Positions 7,170 through 16,733 of a stretch of DNA of 61,510 nucleotides are shown piece after piece. The DNA comes from an uncultured Prevotella sp. (GTDB lineage Bacteria; Bacteroidota; Bacteroidia; Bacteroidales; Bacteroidaceae). A program made the translations under genes and the position numbers. The notes under the pieces are model-generated. The model did not search any database. It was not told the DNA's origin and saw only the letters and a program-made list of their open reading frames with translations. The DNA lies in NCBI GenBank assembly GCA_900539625.1, contig UQCW01000011.1, positions 1-61,510 of the forward strand. Direction: 5' to 3'. The first letter of the stretch is position 1. Each line of letters opens with the position of its first letter.

Positions 7170-7435
7170 TGATAGAATGGTCTGTCAAGGCTGGCTTGAT
7201 AGAATAGTGCATGCGGTCGCGTCAAACAATGTGTTGGTGTGGGGCAGATAGATGCTCTCATCACGCGAGTAGTTAAGGATGTCAAGGCTCAGATTTTATT
7301 ATGGTGCTCTGGCTGTTTTGCAAACGGCTTGAAAGGAGAAACATGGCTAAGGTTTACACGCTACGTGCTTAACCGTAAGCGCTCTTCTTTTGTTAAGGCA
7401 TTGCATTGTGCTTGTGAAATGGTCCATTCCGAAAC
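7170..7435 (+). ncRNA. Candidate structured RNA or pyrG leader
   Basis: This ~265-base stretch between the TAACTTTG box and pyrG has several hairpins. They are TCAAG/CTTGA (7185-7199), GCTGTTT/AAACGGC with a TGC loop (7312-7328) and GTGCTTA/TAAGCGC with an ACCG loop (7365-7382, one G-U pair). GAATGG (7175-7180) can pair with CCATTC (7424-7429), closing the whole segment. No T-run terminator separates it from pyrG. A 9-codon frame (7343-7372, MAKVYTLRA) lies behind an AGGAG motif, unusual in this phylum. No known RNA family was recognised. Confidence 0.35.
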
Positions 7436-7483
7436 GCTGTATGTGTATCAATGACAAACGATTAACAATTAAATATATGTGTC

Positions 7484-9100
7484 ATGTCAGAAACTAAGTA
7501 CATTTTTGTTACTGGCGGTGTTGCGTCATCGCTTGGAAAGGGAATCATCTCGTCTTCAATTGGCAAATTGCTGCAAGCCAGAGGATACAACATCACTATC
7601 CAAAAGTTTGACCCTTACATCAATATAGACCCAGGAACCCTGAACCCCTATGAACATGGGGAATGCTACGTAACAGACGACGGCCAGGAAACAGACTTGG
7701 ACTTAGGACACTATGAACGCTTCACGGGTATTCACACGACGCGCAACAACAATGTCACAACGGGTCGAATCTATCAAAGCGTGATTGAGAAAGAGCGCAA
7801 AGGAGACTACCTGGGAAAAACTATACAAGTGATTCCTCACATCACTGACGAAATCAAGCGCGACATGCTCTTCCTCGGGAAAAAGCATCATTACGACTTT
7901 GTCATCACTGAAATTGGTGGTACCGTCGGCGACATTGAAGGTTTGCCTTTTTTGGAGACAATCCGACAAATGAAATGGGAATTGGGAAACAACGCCGTTT
8001 GCATCCATCTAACATACGTGCCCTATCTCGCTGCGGCTGGCGAACTGAAAACGAAGCCGACGCAGCATTCTGTAAAGGAACTGCAGAGCCTGGGTATCCA
8101 GCCAGATATCTTGGTATTACGAACAGAGCACGAATTGGATGCAGGACTGAGAAGGAAGGTTGCCAATTTCTGCAACGTCTCTCCGGAGGCAGTGGTTCAA
8201 AGCATCGACCAACCAACCATTTATGAAGTGCCACTACGCATGCAAGAGCAGGGGCTTGACGCCACCATTCTGCGAAAGTTGAACATGCCTGTTGGCGACA
8301 TCCCGGAATTGGGACCTTGGCGTGCTTTTCTGGAACGCAGACATAAAGCAACAAAAACCGTAAATATTGGTCTTGTGGGAAAATACGACTTGCAGGATGC
8401 CTACAAAAGTATCCTTGAATCCCTTTCGCAAGCTGGCACATATAACGACTATAAGGTCAAAACACATTTCATCAACAGCGAAAAACTGACTGAGGAAAAT
8501 GTGGCAGAGCAACTGGACCGCATGTCGGGCATTATCATTTGTCCAGGATTCGGCCAACGCGGCACTGATGGGAAGTTAATCGCTGCAAAATATTGTCGTG
8601 AAAAAGACAAACCCACTTTCGGCATTTGTCTGGGCATGCAGATGATGGTCATTGAATTTGCACGCAATGTCTTGGGCTATGCCGATGCAAACAGCGTTGA
8701 GATGGACGCCAAGACGCAACACAACGTCATAGACATCATGGAAGACCAAAAGAATCTCACCAATATGGGAGGCACCATGCGCTTGGGCGGCTACGAATGC
8801 CAGCTCAAAAAAAGCAGCAAGGTACGCGAGATTTATGGTAAAGAAATTATCCGTGAACGCCATCGCCATCGCTATGAATTCAACAATGAATACCGCGAGG
8901 AATATGAGAAAAACGGCATGATATGTGTCGGTGTCAATTCCGAATGTAACCTGGTTGAAATCGTTGAAATACCCGCGCTCAAATGGTATATCGGAACGCA
9001 ATTCCATCCAGAATACTCCAGCACAGTGTTGAATCCGCATCCGCTTTTTGTTGATTTTGTCAAGACGGCCATTTCAACATTGGAAACGGGAAAAGCATGA
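7484..9100 (+). CDS. pyrG: CTP synthase
   Basis: Converts UTP to CTP using ATP and glutamine-derived ammonia. At 538 aa it has the normal length. The N-terminal synthetase domain begins with KYIFVTGGVASSLGKG (P-loop) and includes FDPYINIDPGTLNPYEHGE and ITEIGGTVGDIEG. The C-terminal class I glutamine amidotransferase domain has GICLGMQ with nucleophile Cys382, and FHPEYSS with His508 and Glu510. Start ATG 7484 gives the typical N-terminus. It is preceded by a long structured leader, which could mediate regulation by pyrimidine level; that is inference. A large hairpin and then yidC follow. Confidence 0.98.
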   Translation: MSETKYIFVTGGVASSLGKGIISSSIGKLLQARGYNITIQKFDPYINIDPGTLNPYEHGECYVTDDGQETDLDLGHYERFTGIHTTRNNNVTTGRIYQSVIEKERKGDYLGKTIQVIPHITDEIKRDMLFLGKKHHYDFVITEIGGTVGDIEGLPFLETIRQMKWELGNNAVCIHLTYVPYLAAAGELKTKPTQHSVKELQSLGIQPDILVLRTEHELDAGLRRKVANFCNVSPEAVVQSIDQPTIYEVPLRMQEQGLDATILRKLNMPVGDIPELGPWRAFLERRHKATKTVNIGLVGKYDLQDAYKSILESLSQAGTYNDYKVKTHFINSEKLTEENVAEQLDRMSGIIICPGFGQRGTDGKLIAAKYCREKDKPTFGICLGMQMMVIEFARNVLGYADANSVEMDAKTQHNVIDIMEDQKNLTNMGGTMRLGGYECQLKKSSKVREIYGKEIIRERHRHRYEFNNEYREEYEKNGMICVGVNSECNLVEIVEIPALKWYIGTQFHPEYSSTVLNPHPLFVDFVKTAISTLETGKA

Positions 9101-9142
9101 CACCTCCTTCAAGATAACACAAACAAAAAAACATACATTACC

Positions 9143-9196
9143 AAGTAGGTGGTCATCTTGGCATATATTTTATAAAAATATTTTGACCACCTACTT
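9143..9196. repeat. Large imperfect hairpin between pyrG and yidC
   Basis: 13-bp perfect inverted repeat AAGTAGGTGGTCA / TGACCACCTACTT around a 28-base AT-rich centre. No T-run follows, so it is not a classical terminator. It is unrelated in sequence to the AGTAATGG repeat family elsewhere in the window. Confidence 0.7.
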
Positions 9197-9262
9197 ATAT
9201 ATCGACTAAAATAACACTTTAGGAACGAACAAATTAACCAATAAATTACTCACTGAATAATA

Positions 9263-11173
9263 ATGGACAAAAACACTATTATCGGATTACTTCTAATTGT
9301 TGCCGTGATGTTTGGATACGGGTACTACAACAGCAGTCAGCGCCCCCAAGAAACTCTGGCAAACACAACGCAAAGCGTTGCTAAGGAAAACACACAAACT
9401 GCTACGGCGGCACAGAAGCAAAAGGAGGAACCCACCATCGACTCCACAAAAATTTTTGCCGCTCATGCTGTTGAAAGAGACAGCATCATCGGCAAAGAGC
9501 CGCAGTACGTCACCCTCAAGAATAAAAACATCACTGTCAGCATTAACCGCGTCGGCGGAATGATTTACGGTGTCAAACTCAACAATTACCGCAGCTACAG
9601 TGATTTCCACGAGAATCGCGATATTCCGTTGCAACTCTACGACAAGAATTATGCGCATCTTGACATCGCTCTGCCTTTGCAGGAAGGCGTTTTAAACACA
9701 AAGGATTATGTATTTACGCCTGTTGACATAAAAGATTCCACAAGCGTAACTATGCAAATGGTTGGCCGCGACAGTAGTTTTTTTGCAATCAGATACAATC
9801 TGTTGCCAGGCGACAACTACATGATGAATGTTGAAATCATCACGTCTGGCATCAAAAAGCATCTGGCCGTAAACGCTTCAAACGCTATTGTTCTTGACTG
9901 GAAGCAGAAGATTCAGCAATATGAGAAGGGCGAATATTTTGAAAATCAATATTCAACCATCACGTACAAGCTCCATAACGATGATACAAAGAAGATCAGT
10001 GAACATGGAACGGAAAGAGAGACGGCGGAAAGCGCTGTCGATTGGGTGGCATTCAAAAATCAGTATTTCAGTAGCGTCTTGATTGCACCAAAGAGCGAGT
10101 TTACAAATGTAAACATGGAGAGCGTTGAACTTAAAGACGAACCAGGATTCTTAAAGGATTATCACGCCACCATGAATTTGCCCATTGCTTCAGACAATGC
10201 ACAGGCAACGACCTTGCAATTCTATTTCGGACCAAACAGTTTCAACCTGCTGAAGTCGATGGACAAGAACAAACTGGGAGAAAAGGACTATGACCTTGAA
10301 GACCTGGTTTATCTTGGATGGCCCCTTTTTAAATGGATCAACCGCTTCTTCACCATCTATGTGTTTGACTTCCTGACCAGTCTCGGCCTGCCAATGGGCA
10401 TTGTGTTGCTCCTCATCACCATCTTGCTCAGAGTCATCGTGTACGTCCCGACCAAGAAGAGCTTCTTGAGCAGCGCGAAGATGCGTGTGCTTCGTCCGAA
10501 GATTGATGAGATTAGCAAGAAATATCCCAACAAGAACGATGCCATGAAGAAGCAGCAGGAAACCATGGCATTGTATTCCCAGTATGGCGTCAGTCCGATG
10601 GGTGGATGTTTACCGGCATTGATTCAGATGCCTATTTGGATTGCGATGTTCAACTTTGTGCCAAATGCCATTGAGCTTCGCCAGCAAGGTTTCCTCTGGG
10701 CTGATGATTTGTCAACCTACGACAGTGTATGGGACTTCGGGACAAACGTATGGGGCATCGGCGACCACCTCAGCTTGTTCTGCCTCCTTTTCTGTGCAAC
10801 CAACTTCATTTACAGTTTCATGACCATTCGCCAGCAGCGCGAGTCGATGTCGGGAGAACAAGCGCAACAGATGAAGATGATGCAATGGATGATGTATCTC
10901 ATGCCCGTCATGTTCTTCTTCATGTTCAACCGTTATTCAGCTGGTCTGAACTATTATTACTTCATTTCTCTTTTGGCCAGTTCCTTGACCATGTGGTACC
11001 TGCGCAAACGCACCGACGATGCCAAACTGCTGGAAAAACTGGAAGCTAATTATCAGGCCAACAAAAACAACCCTAACAAAAAGGCAAAGGGATTGGCTGC
11101 AAGATTTGAAAACATGCAGAAACTGGCGGAACAGATGAACGCTGAGCGCAACAACGCCGCCAACAAGCATTAA
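9263..11173 (+). CDS. yidC: Membrane protein insertase YidC
   Basis: A 636-aa Gram-negative-type YidC that inserts and folds inner-membrane proteins, alone or with SecYEG. The first membrane segment (TIIGLLLIVAVMFGYGYY) is followed by a large periplasmic beta-sandwich domain up to about residue 340. The conserved C-terminal insertase domain includes YVPTKKSFLSSAKMRVLRPK, SPMGGCLPALIQMPIW and MYLMPVMFFFMFNRYSAGLNYYYF. A positively charged Lys/Asn-rich tail (ANKNNPNKKAKG) may contact the ribosome. Start ATG 9263 fits the signal-anchor. No good -7 box is seen upstream, so it may be co-transcribed with pyrG. Confidence 0.97.
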   Translation: MDKNTIIGLLLIVAVMFGYGYYNSSQRPQETLANTTQSVAKENTQTATAAQKQKEEPTIDSTKIFAAHAVERDSIIGKEPQYVTLKNKNITVSINRVGGMIYGVKLNNYRSYSDFHENRDIPLQLYDKNYAHLDIALPLQEGVLNTKDYVFTPVDIKDSTSVTMQMVGRDSSFFAIRYNLLPGDNYMMNVEIITSGIKKHLAVNASNAIVLDWKQKIQQYEKGEYFENQYSTITYKLHNDDTKKISEHGTERETAESAVDWVAFKNQYFSSVLIAPKSEFTNVNMESVELKDEPGFLKDYHATMNLPIASDNAQATTLQFYFGPNSFNLLKSMDKNKLGEKDYDLEDLVYLGWPLFKWINRFFTIYVFDFLTSLGLPMGIVLLLITILLRVIVYVPTKKSFLSSAKMRVLRPKIDEISKKYPNKNDAMKKQQETMALYSQYGVSPMGGCLPALIQMPIWIAMFNFVPNAIELRQQGFLWADDLSTYDSVWDFGTNVWGIGDHLSLFCLLFCATNFIYSFMTIRQQRESMSGEQAQQMKMMQWMMYLMPVMFFFMFNRYSAGLNYYYFISLLASSLTMWYLRKRTDDAKLLEKLEANYQANKNNPNKKAKGLAARFENMQKLAEQMNAERNNAANKH

Positions 11174-11266
11174 GTAATGCCCAAATAAATAAATTCCATA
11201 ATTTTGATAGTTCGTAAAGCTTCATTTACATGCTCCTCAAAATTGCGGAAGTTATTTTTTTCAAGA
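11171..11266 (+). repeat. Probable degenerate copy of the AGTAATGG repeat
   Basis: The left side reads TAAGTAATG, then AAATAAATAAATTCCATAATTTTGAT. The right side has CAAAATTGCGGAAGTTATTTTTTTCAA. Both resemble the ends of better copies, but the terminal CCATTACT is lost. It begins at the yidC stop codon. Confidence 0.35.
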
Positions 11267-11372
11267 GAGCGCTAAGGTAGAATCCCATACGCACATACAA
11301 AAAGGATTCATCTCCCACCATCCACAAAACCGTCCTCCCCAACAGAAAAATAATTGATAACTTAACCATACA

Positions 11373-13543
11373 ATGAATTTTAAAATCATGCTTATGTCTG
11401 CCGCGCTAATGACGGGCACCATGCAAATCCATGCACAAGGCAGCGATGCTGCTACGGTTGTGGTTGAAAAGCCCCGTGCAGACTTCTCCTCTGGACGACT
11501 GACCCCTGAATCCTTATGGAGCATGGGGCGTATCGGAAATGTCTCTTCTACGACTGACGGTAAAGTGATAACGTATGCCGTTACTTACTACGACATCAAG
11601 TCGAATAAAGGCAACAGCGTTATTTACGTAAAAGACCTTCAAACCGACAAAACCCATGCAATCTTTAATGGAGGCAATTCGCCGGTATTCATCAAGAACG
11701 GAAAAGAAATAGCCTTCTTGTCTTCACGCAACGGATCATCACAAGTATGGTCAGTCGGTATCGACGGAAAAAATGCACGCCAGATTTCCCACGCGCAAAA
11801 AGACGTTGAAGGATTCTTATTCTCGCCCGATGAGAAAAAAGTCATCTTGATCCACAGCGTCGACAACAATACTGTCATCGAAAAAAAGAAAATGACCTAC
11901 CATTGGCAACAGGCATGGTCATCAACGATTTGATGTACAAGCATTGGGATCAATACAACACCTCCTCCCCCCACCCATTCATCGCCGATTTCGATGGCGC
12001 CTCTAACATCTCTGAAGGCACCGATATGCTGGAGGGAGAACCCTTTGAATGCCCGATGCTCCCATTTGGCGGTGTTGAACAACTGGCGTGGAGCCCAGAT
12101 TCAAAAAGCATTGCATACACTTGCCGAAAGAAGGTTGGAAAGGAATACGCAACAAGCACAGACAGCGACATCTTCCTTTACTATTTATCTAACAAAACAA
12201 CAAAAAATCTTTGTAAGCCAAGCAATTATGCAGCACCTTCTGTCATTTACACCAAGACATTACAAGACCAAAGCGTCAACAAGACAGAGACAGACTGCAA
12301 TGTAGGATACGACCAAAATCCTCAGTTCTCGCCCAACGGACGCTACATTGCCTGGACAAGCATGGAACGCGATGGATACGAAAGCGACCGCACACGCCTC
12401 TGTGTCTATGACTTCAAGACAGGAACAAAGTCATACGTAACGGAAGTATTTGAAAGTGGCGTCAACGAATTCGGATGGGACGCCGACAACAACCACATTT
12501 TCTTCAGCGGCGTATGGCATGGCCAAACCCAATTATATCGCACGGATCTTAAGGGGCATGTCAAGCAACTGACCAACGACACCTGCGATTATTCATTGGT
12601 TCAAGTCATTTCGAGCAAGCTCCTGTTGGCAAAGCGCCAAAGCATGCAACGCGCTGACGAAGTCTATCTGGTTAATGTCAGAAAAGACAAGGGATTTGCA
12701 CATCAGGTAACTTTTGAAAACAAGAATTTCTACGACAACTTGGAATGGGGCGATGTCAAGGCACGCTGGGTGAAAACTGTCGATGGGAAGCAAGAGCTTT
12801 GCTGGGTGATTTATCCTCCCAAATTCGACGCATCAAAGAAATATCCAGCCTTGCTGTTCTGCGAAGGCGGCCCGCAGTCGCCTGTAAGCCAGTTCTGGAG
12901 CTTCAGATGGAACATGCAAATCATGGCGGCAAACGATTACATCGTCATTGCCCCCAACCGCCGCGGCCTCCCCGGCTTTGGCATGGAATGGCTGGAAGAG
13001 ATTTCTGGTGACTACACAGGACTTTGCATGCAAGACTATCTCTCGGCCATCGATGACCTTTGCAAGGAAACATACGTAGACAAAGAACGACTGGGAGCCG
13101 TTGGCGCCAGCTTCGGCGGATTCAGTGTCTATTGGCTGGCCGGCAACCATAACAAGCGTTTTAAGGCATTCATCGCACACGACGGCATCTACAACACGCA
13201 ACAGCAATATGTTGAAACCGAGGAACTGTGGTTCCCCAACTGGGATTTAAAATCAGCCCCTTGGGAAAAAACAGCCGCCGGCGAAATGCAGAAAGCCTAT
13301 GCCACCTCTCCGCATCTTTATGTAGACAAATGGGACACCCCCATTTTGTGCATCCACGGTCAGAAAGATTTCAGAATCGAATACACACAAGCCGAAAGCG
13401 CCTTCACGGCTGCACGCATGAGAGGAATAGACGCACAAATGCTGCTTTTCCCTGATGAAAACCATTGGGTGTTGAAGCCGCAAAACGGCATCCTCTGGCA
13501 GCGCACCTTCTTCCGCTGGCTCAACAAATATCTCAAGAAGTAA
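11373..13543 (+). CDS. Secreted S9 prolyl oligopeptidase/DPP-IV-like peptidase, two frames joined by -1 shift
   Basis: The first frame (11373-11933) has a signal peptide (MNFKIMLMSAALMTGTMQIHA) and the start of a beta-propeller. The second frame (open from ~11888 to 13543) continues the propeller and holds the alpha/beta-hydrolase domain with nucleophile Ser in GASFGGFS, Asp in HGQKDF and His in DENHWV. A -1 shift at A-AAA-AAG (11882-11888) gives EKKENDLPLATGMVIND, the expected family sequence, and a 723-aa enzyme of normal length. Without the shift the first frame ends 15 codons later. Either programmed frameshifting, transcriptional slippage in the A7 run, an inactivating indel or a sequencing error could explain it. 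The likely role is periplasmic cleavage of (often Pro-containing) peptides. Confidence 0.85.
11882..11888 (+). promoter_or_regulatory. Candidate -1 frameshift heptamer A AAA AAG
   Basis: The heptamer is in the correct register for the upstream zero frame (GAA AAA AAG). It is identical to the dnaX-type slippery site. A weak 6-bp stem, ATGACC / GGTCAT, begins 3 bases downstream. Confidence 0.5.
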
Positions 13544-13711
13544 ACAACAATCAGAAAGCAGGCGGCAAGGGAGACTGGAATCAGTTGCCATTGAAGCATT
13601 TCTGCGCTCAGCCATTTGTCCCTACCAACAAGAGCAAATGGCACTGAGCGCTCCCCACAAAGCACTCAAGGCGCACTCGTTTTCCGCAACAGCCTCACCC
13701 CGATAGTCCAC

Positions 13712-13810
13712 TTAGTAATAGTGAAACAATAAGTAGATCAATATTGACAGGGTATAAGAATACACCTCCTTATCCCTCAAAATTGTTCAACTCATTCTTT
13801 ACCCATTACA
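13712..13810 (+). repeat. MITE-like repeat copy
   Basis: Begins TTAGTAATAGTGAAACAATAAG and ends TTGTTCAACTCATTCTTTACCCATTACATAA, with GGGTATAAG and CTCCTTATCCC in the core. The terminal inverted repeats match the family with a few differences. It ends ~20 bases before the MFS start codon, so it may lie in that gene's leader. Confidence 0.7.
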
Positions 13811-13830
13811 TAATTTATAGTATAACAACA

Positions 13831-15330
13831 ATGACACAAACTCTTCAAAACAAACTGAGCAATTCAAAAAAAGCCCGCTGGACAGCGCTTATCTTAGTCA
13901 GCGTCACCATGATGTTGGGCTATTTCTTCACCGACGTCATGTCTCCGTTGGAACCATTGCTGACAGAAGCCCGCGGACTGACAGAAGCCCAGGGAGGAAC
14001 AGGCTTCGGTTTGGGATGGACATCCGACGAATATGGCTTCTTCTCCGGAGCCTATGGTTATTTCAACGTATTTCTTCTCCTCCTCTTCTTGGGCGGAGTC
14101 ATTCTTGACAAATTCGGCATACGCTTCACCGGCATCATGTCAACCATCTTGATGTTCCTCGGCGCAATCCTCAAATGGTATGCCGTCTCACACAACTTTG
14201 AAGGAACTATCAATGTCCCGTTCTTTGGCGAATATCAAACCCAAGTTGTGTTGGCGGCCACAGGATTCGCCATTTACGGTGTCGGATGTGAAATCGCAGG
14301 TGTCACCGTGACAAAAATTCTTGTGAAGTGGTTCACAGGTCACGAACTGGCATTGGCTATGGGACTTCAAGTTGCCTTGGCACGTATCGGAACAGCCTGT
14401 ACATTGGCCTACTCTTTGCCATTCGCCATGGGAAAACACATTGAATACGTGGACACACACTCCGTGGGAGACTTCTTTGCCAACATCAATGCCGGCATCA
14501 TCAATGGTTTGACGTCCTTAAAGGATTTTTTAGGGCTTTCCTCTGGTGTTCAGGCATCAGTGGCCTTGGGCGCCGCCATGTTGTGTATCGGCATGATTGC
14601 CTATCTTGTTTATTGCGTTATGGACAAGAAGGAAGATGCCTCCGCAGCAGCAATCCAAGCAGAAAATGAAGAAGGATTCAAATTCTCCGACCTAAAAATT
14701 CTCTTTTACAACAGAGGATTTTGGTACATCGCTGTGCTCTGTCTGATGTTCTATGCGGGCGTATATCCCTTCTTGAAATTCGCAACCAAACTCATGGTCA
14801 TGAAATACAGCGTTCCCGAAAGTACGGCAGGCCTGATTCCTGCCATGTTGCCGTTTGGAACAATCTTCCTGACGCCGATTTTCGGAAGCATCTACGACAA
14901 GTTCGGTAAAGGCGCAACCCTCATGCTCATCGGCAGCGTACTGCTCACCATTGTCCACGTGACACTTGCCCTGCCGCTCAACTCATGGATCATTGCCATC
15001 ATCGCCATGACCGTGCTGGGCATCGCCTTCGGCTTGGTCCCTTCTGCGATGTGGCCGTCCGTGCCCAAGATCATCCCGATGGAATACCTCGGCACAGCCT
15101 ATGCGCTCATTTTCTATATCCAAAACATCGGCCTTGCCCTTGTTCCCGTCTGGATTGGAAAAGTCAATCAGGCCAACACAATGACCGACGGGAAAACCAT
15201 TGACTATACGGAATCCATGACCATTTTTGCCATCTTCGGCGTGGTGGCCATCATCATTTCCCTTCTTCTGATTTTTGAAGACAAACGCAAAAAATACGGG
15301 TTGGAAAAACCTAATATCGAAAGAAACTGA
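13831..15330 (+). CDS. MFS transporter
   Basis: A 499-aa polytopic inner-membrane carrier with about 12 hydrophobic segments. The first is ALILVSVTMMLGYFF, and LDKFGIRFTG and IYDKFGKGATL match the MFS cytoplasmic loop-2/loop-8 motif G-x-x-x-D-(R/K)-x-G. ATG 13831 is chosen because it directly precedes the cytoplasmic N-terminus (MTQTLQNKLSNSKKARW); the upstream open frame is repeat DNA. The substrate cannot be read from sequence. Its position after a secreted S9 peptidase suggests peptide or amino-acid uptake, which is only inference. A strong terminator follows. Confidence 0.9.
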   Translation: MTQTLQNKLSNSKKARWTALILVSVTMMLGYFFTDVMSPLEPLLTEARGLTEAQGGTGFGLGWTSDEYGFFSGAYGYFNVFLLLLFLGGVILDKFGIRFTGIMSTILMFLGAILKWYAVSHNFEGTINVPFFGEYQTQVVLAATGFAIYGVGCEIAGVTVTKILVKWFTGHELALAMGLQVALARIGTACTLAYSLPFAMGKHIEYVDTHSVGDFFANINAGIINGLTSLKDFLGLSSGVQASVALGAAMLCIGMIAYLVYCVMDKKEDASAAAIQAENEEGFKFSDLKILFYNRGFWYIAVLCLMFYAGVYPFLKFATKLMVMKYSVPESTAGLIPAMLPFGTIFLTPIFGSIYDKFGKGATLMLIGSVLLTIVHVTLALPLNSWIIAIIAMTVLGIAFGLVPSAMWPSVPKIIPMEYLGTAYALIFYIQNIGLALVPVWIGKVNQANTMTDGKTIDYTESMTIFAIFGVVAIIISLLLIFEDKRKKYGLEKPNIERN

Positions 15331-15384
15331 CAGGGGTTGCCAATCCTCAAGGCCTGAGTCAATAAGATGTCATAAACGAAGGGA

Positions 15385-15419
15385 GGGGCGTTCTGAAACG
15401 ACAACAGAACGTCCCTTTT
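15385..15419 (+). terminator. Terminator after the MFS gene
   Basis: Stem GGGGCGTTCTG / CAGAACGTCCC (one mismatch) with a 9-base loop, ending in TTTT. Confidence 0.85.
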
Positions 15420-15550
15420 CATATATAAAGACTTCTGCGAAAGTAATTTGTTTACCCTCCCCCGCCCCAATCTCTGCCTATTATCTCTGCCTATTAAAAG
15501 GCTCGTCTATATTTAGAGATTTAAAATTCGGAGAATCCAATAAAAATTCT

Positions 15551-15558
15551 TATATTTG
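15551..15558 (+). promoter_or_regulatory. -7 promoter box TATATTTG upstream of kdsA
   Basis: Fits TAnnTTTG and lies ~145 bases before the kdsA ATG, after the preceding terminator. Confidence 0.5.
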
Positions 15559-15703
15559 CGTGGTTTTAGTGGAATCAGTTCCGACACGGTCTAAAGATAG
15601 ACTCGTCCATGATATTTCAAGATTCTATTTTGTTGTTTCAGACGGTGCTACCAGATACCGGAAATCGGAATACTCAAAAACCTATAAAGAAAATTATCAA
15701 GAA

Positions 15704-16459
15704 ATGAATCCAATATTTATAGCCGGTCCGTGTGTGATTGAATCAGCAAGCCTGTTGGATGAAGTGGCGAAACAACTCGTCTGCATCAAAAACAAGTTCA
15801 ATGTTGAGGTGTATTTTAAGGCATCGTTTGACAAGGCCAACCGCACTTCCATCCATTCATTCCGCGGACCTGGCCTTGAAAAAGGCCTGCAAATGCTGGC
15901 CGACATCAAAGAACGCTACGCCCTCCCCCTGCTGACAGATATCCATGAAAGCTATCAGGCCGCCGTAGCTGGCGAGGTTGTCGATGTGTTGCAAATCCCC
16001 GCTTTCCTCTGTCGGCAGACTGATCTTCTCGTGGAAGCCGCCAAGACGGGGCGCATTGTAAACATCAAAAAGGCGCAGTTTCTCTCGGGTGAAGACATGA
16101 AATATCCCGTTGAAAAATGCCGCGAGGCAGGAGCGAATGAAGTTTGGCTGACGGAACGCGGTAACGTCTATGGCTACAACAATCTTGTTGTTGACTTCCG
16201 CAATATTCCGATAATGAAGCCTTTGGCCGACCGCGTCATCATGGACTGCACGCATAGCGTGCAACGTCCCGGCGGCGGAAATGGAAGCACAAGCGGCGAC
16301 CGCCAATTTGTGCCAGCCATGGCCATGGCTGCAAAGGCTTTTGGCGCAGAGGGCTATTTTCTGGAAACGCATCCCGACCCAGACAGGGCTTTGAGCGACG
16401 GCCCTAACATGCTGCCGCTTGAAAATCTCCCCGCCTTGGTGGGCGACTTGCTGAAATAA
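15704..16459 (+). CDS. kdsA: 3-deoxy-8-phosphooctulonate synthase (Kdo-8-P synthase)
   Basis: Condenses phosphoenolpyruvate with D-arabinose 5-phosphate to Kdo-8-phosphate for the lipopolysaccharide inner core. The ATG at 15704 gives the normal N-terminus MNPIFIAGPCVIES and 251 aa. Family motifs include FKASFDKANRTS, GLEKGLQML, LLTDIHE, QIPAFLCRQTDLL, TERGNVYGYNNLVVDFR, DCTHSVQRPGG and ETHPDPDRALSDGPNMLPL. The next gene, kdsD, makes its substrate, so the two form a Kdo module, although a separate promoter-like box lies before kdsD. Confidence 0.97.
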   Translation: MNPIFIAGPCVIESASLLDEVAKQLVCIKNKFNVEVYFKASFDKANRTSIHSFRGPGLEKGLQMLADIKERYALPLLTDIHESYQAAVAGEVVDVLQIPAFLCRQTDLLVEAAKTGRIVNIKKAQFLSGEDMKYPVEKCREAGANEVWLTERGNVYGYNNLVVDFRNIPIMKPLADRVIMDCTHSVQRPGGGNGSTSGDRQFVPAMAMAAKAFGAEGYFLETHPDPDRALSDGPNMLPLENLPALVGDLLK

Positions 16460-16721
16460 CCTCCGAAACGACGACGTTTATCACCATGCGGGAAACGCGG
16501 GCGGTTCATGCAGGAAAGGCGAATTGAAAGATGTTGTTTTTGAACGCCCCCGAATGAATCATCCAGAAAACCGTTTTCTTCAGAGTTCTATCCCCCACGC
16601 GCGAAGACGAAGGGGGCTAATGTGGGGTTGCTTCGCTAGCAGCTTCTGCACGAATAGCTACGCTCCACAACAGCAAGACCCGCATAGAATCGTTTCGAAC
16701 ATATATATGACCACACATGCT

Positions 16722-16729
16722 TAATTTTG
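16722..16729 (+). promoter_or_regulatory. -7 promoter box TAATTTTG upstream of kdsD
   Basis: Fits TAnnTTTG and ends only 4 bases before the kdsD ATG at 16734, implying little or no 5' leader if used. Confidence 0.4.
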
Positions 16730-16733
16730 AATT

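Noticed and set aside
7239..7454. 71-codon plus-strand frame upstream of pyrG
   Set aside because: Unlikely composition (Cys/Trp scattered), no promoter of its own, and it overlaps the hairpins of the leader. Treated as non-coding.
15275..15703. Upstream extension of kdsA
   Set aside because: The frame is open but passes through a terminator and the TATATTTG box; MNPIFIAGPCVIES at 15704 is the family N-terminus.
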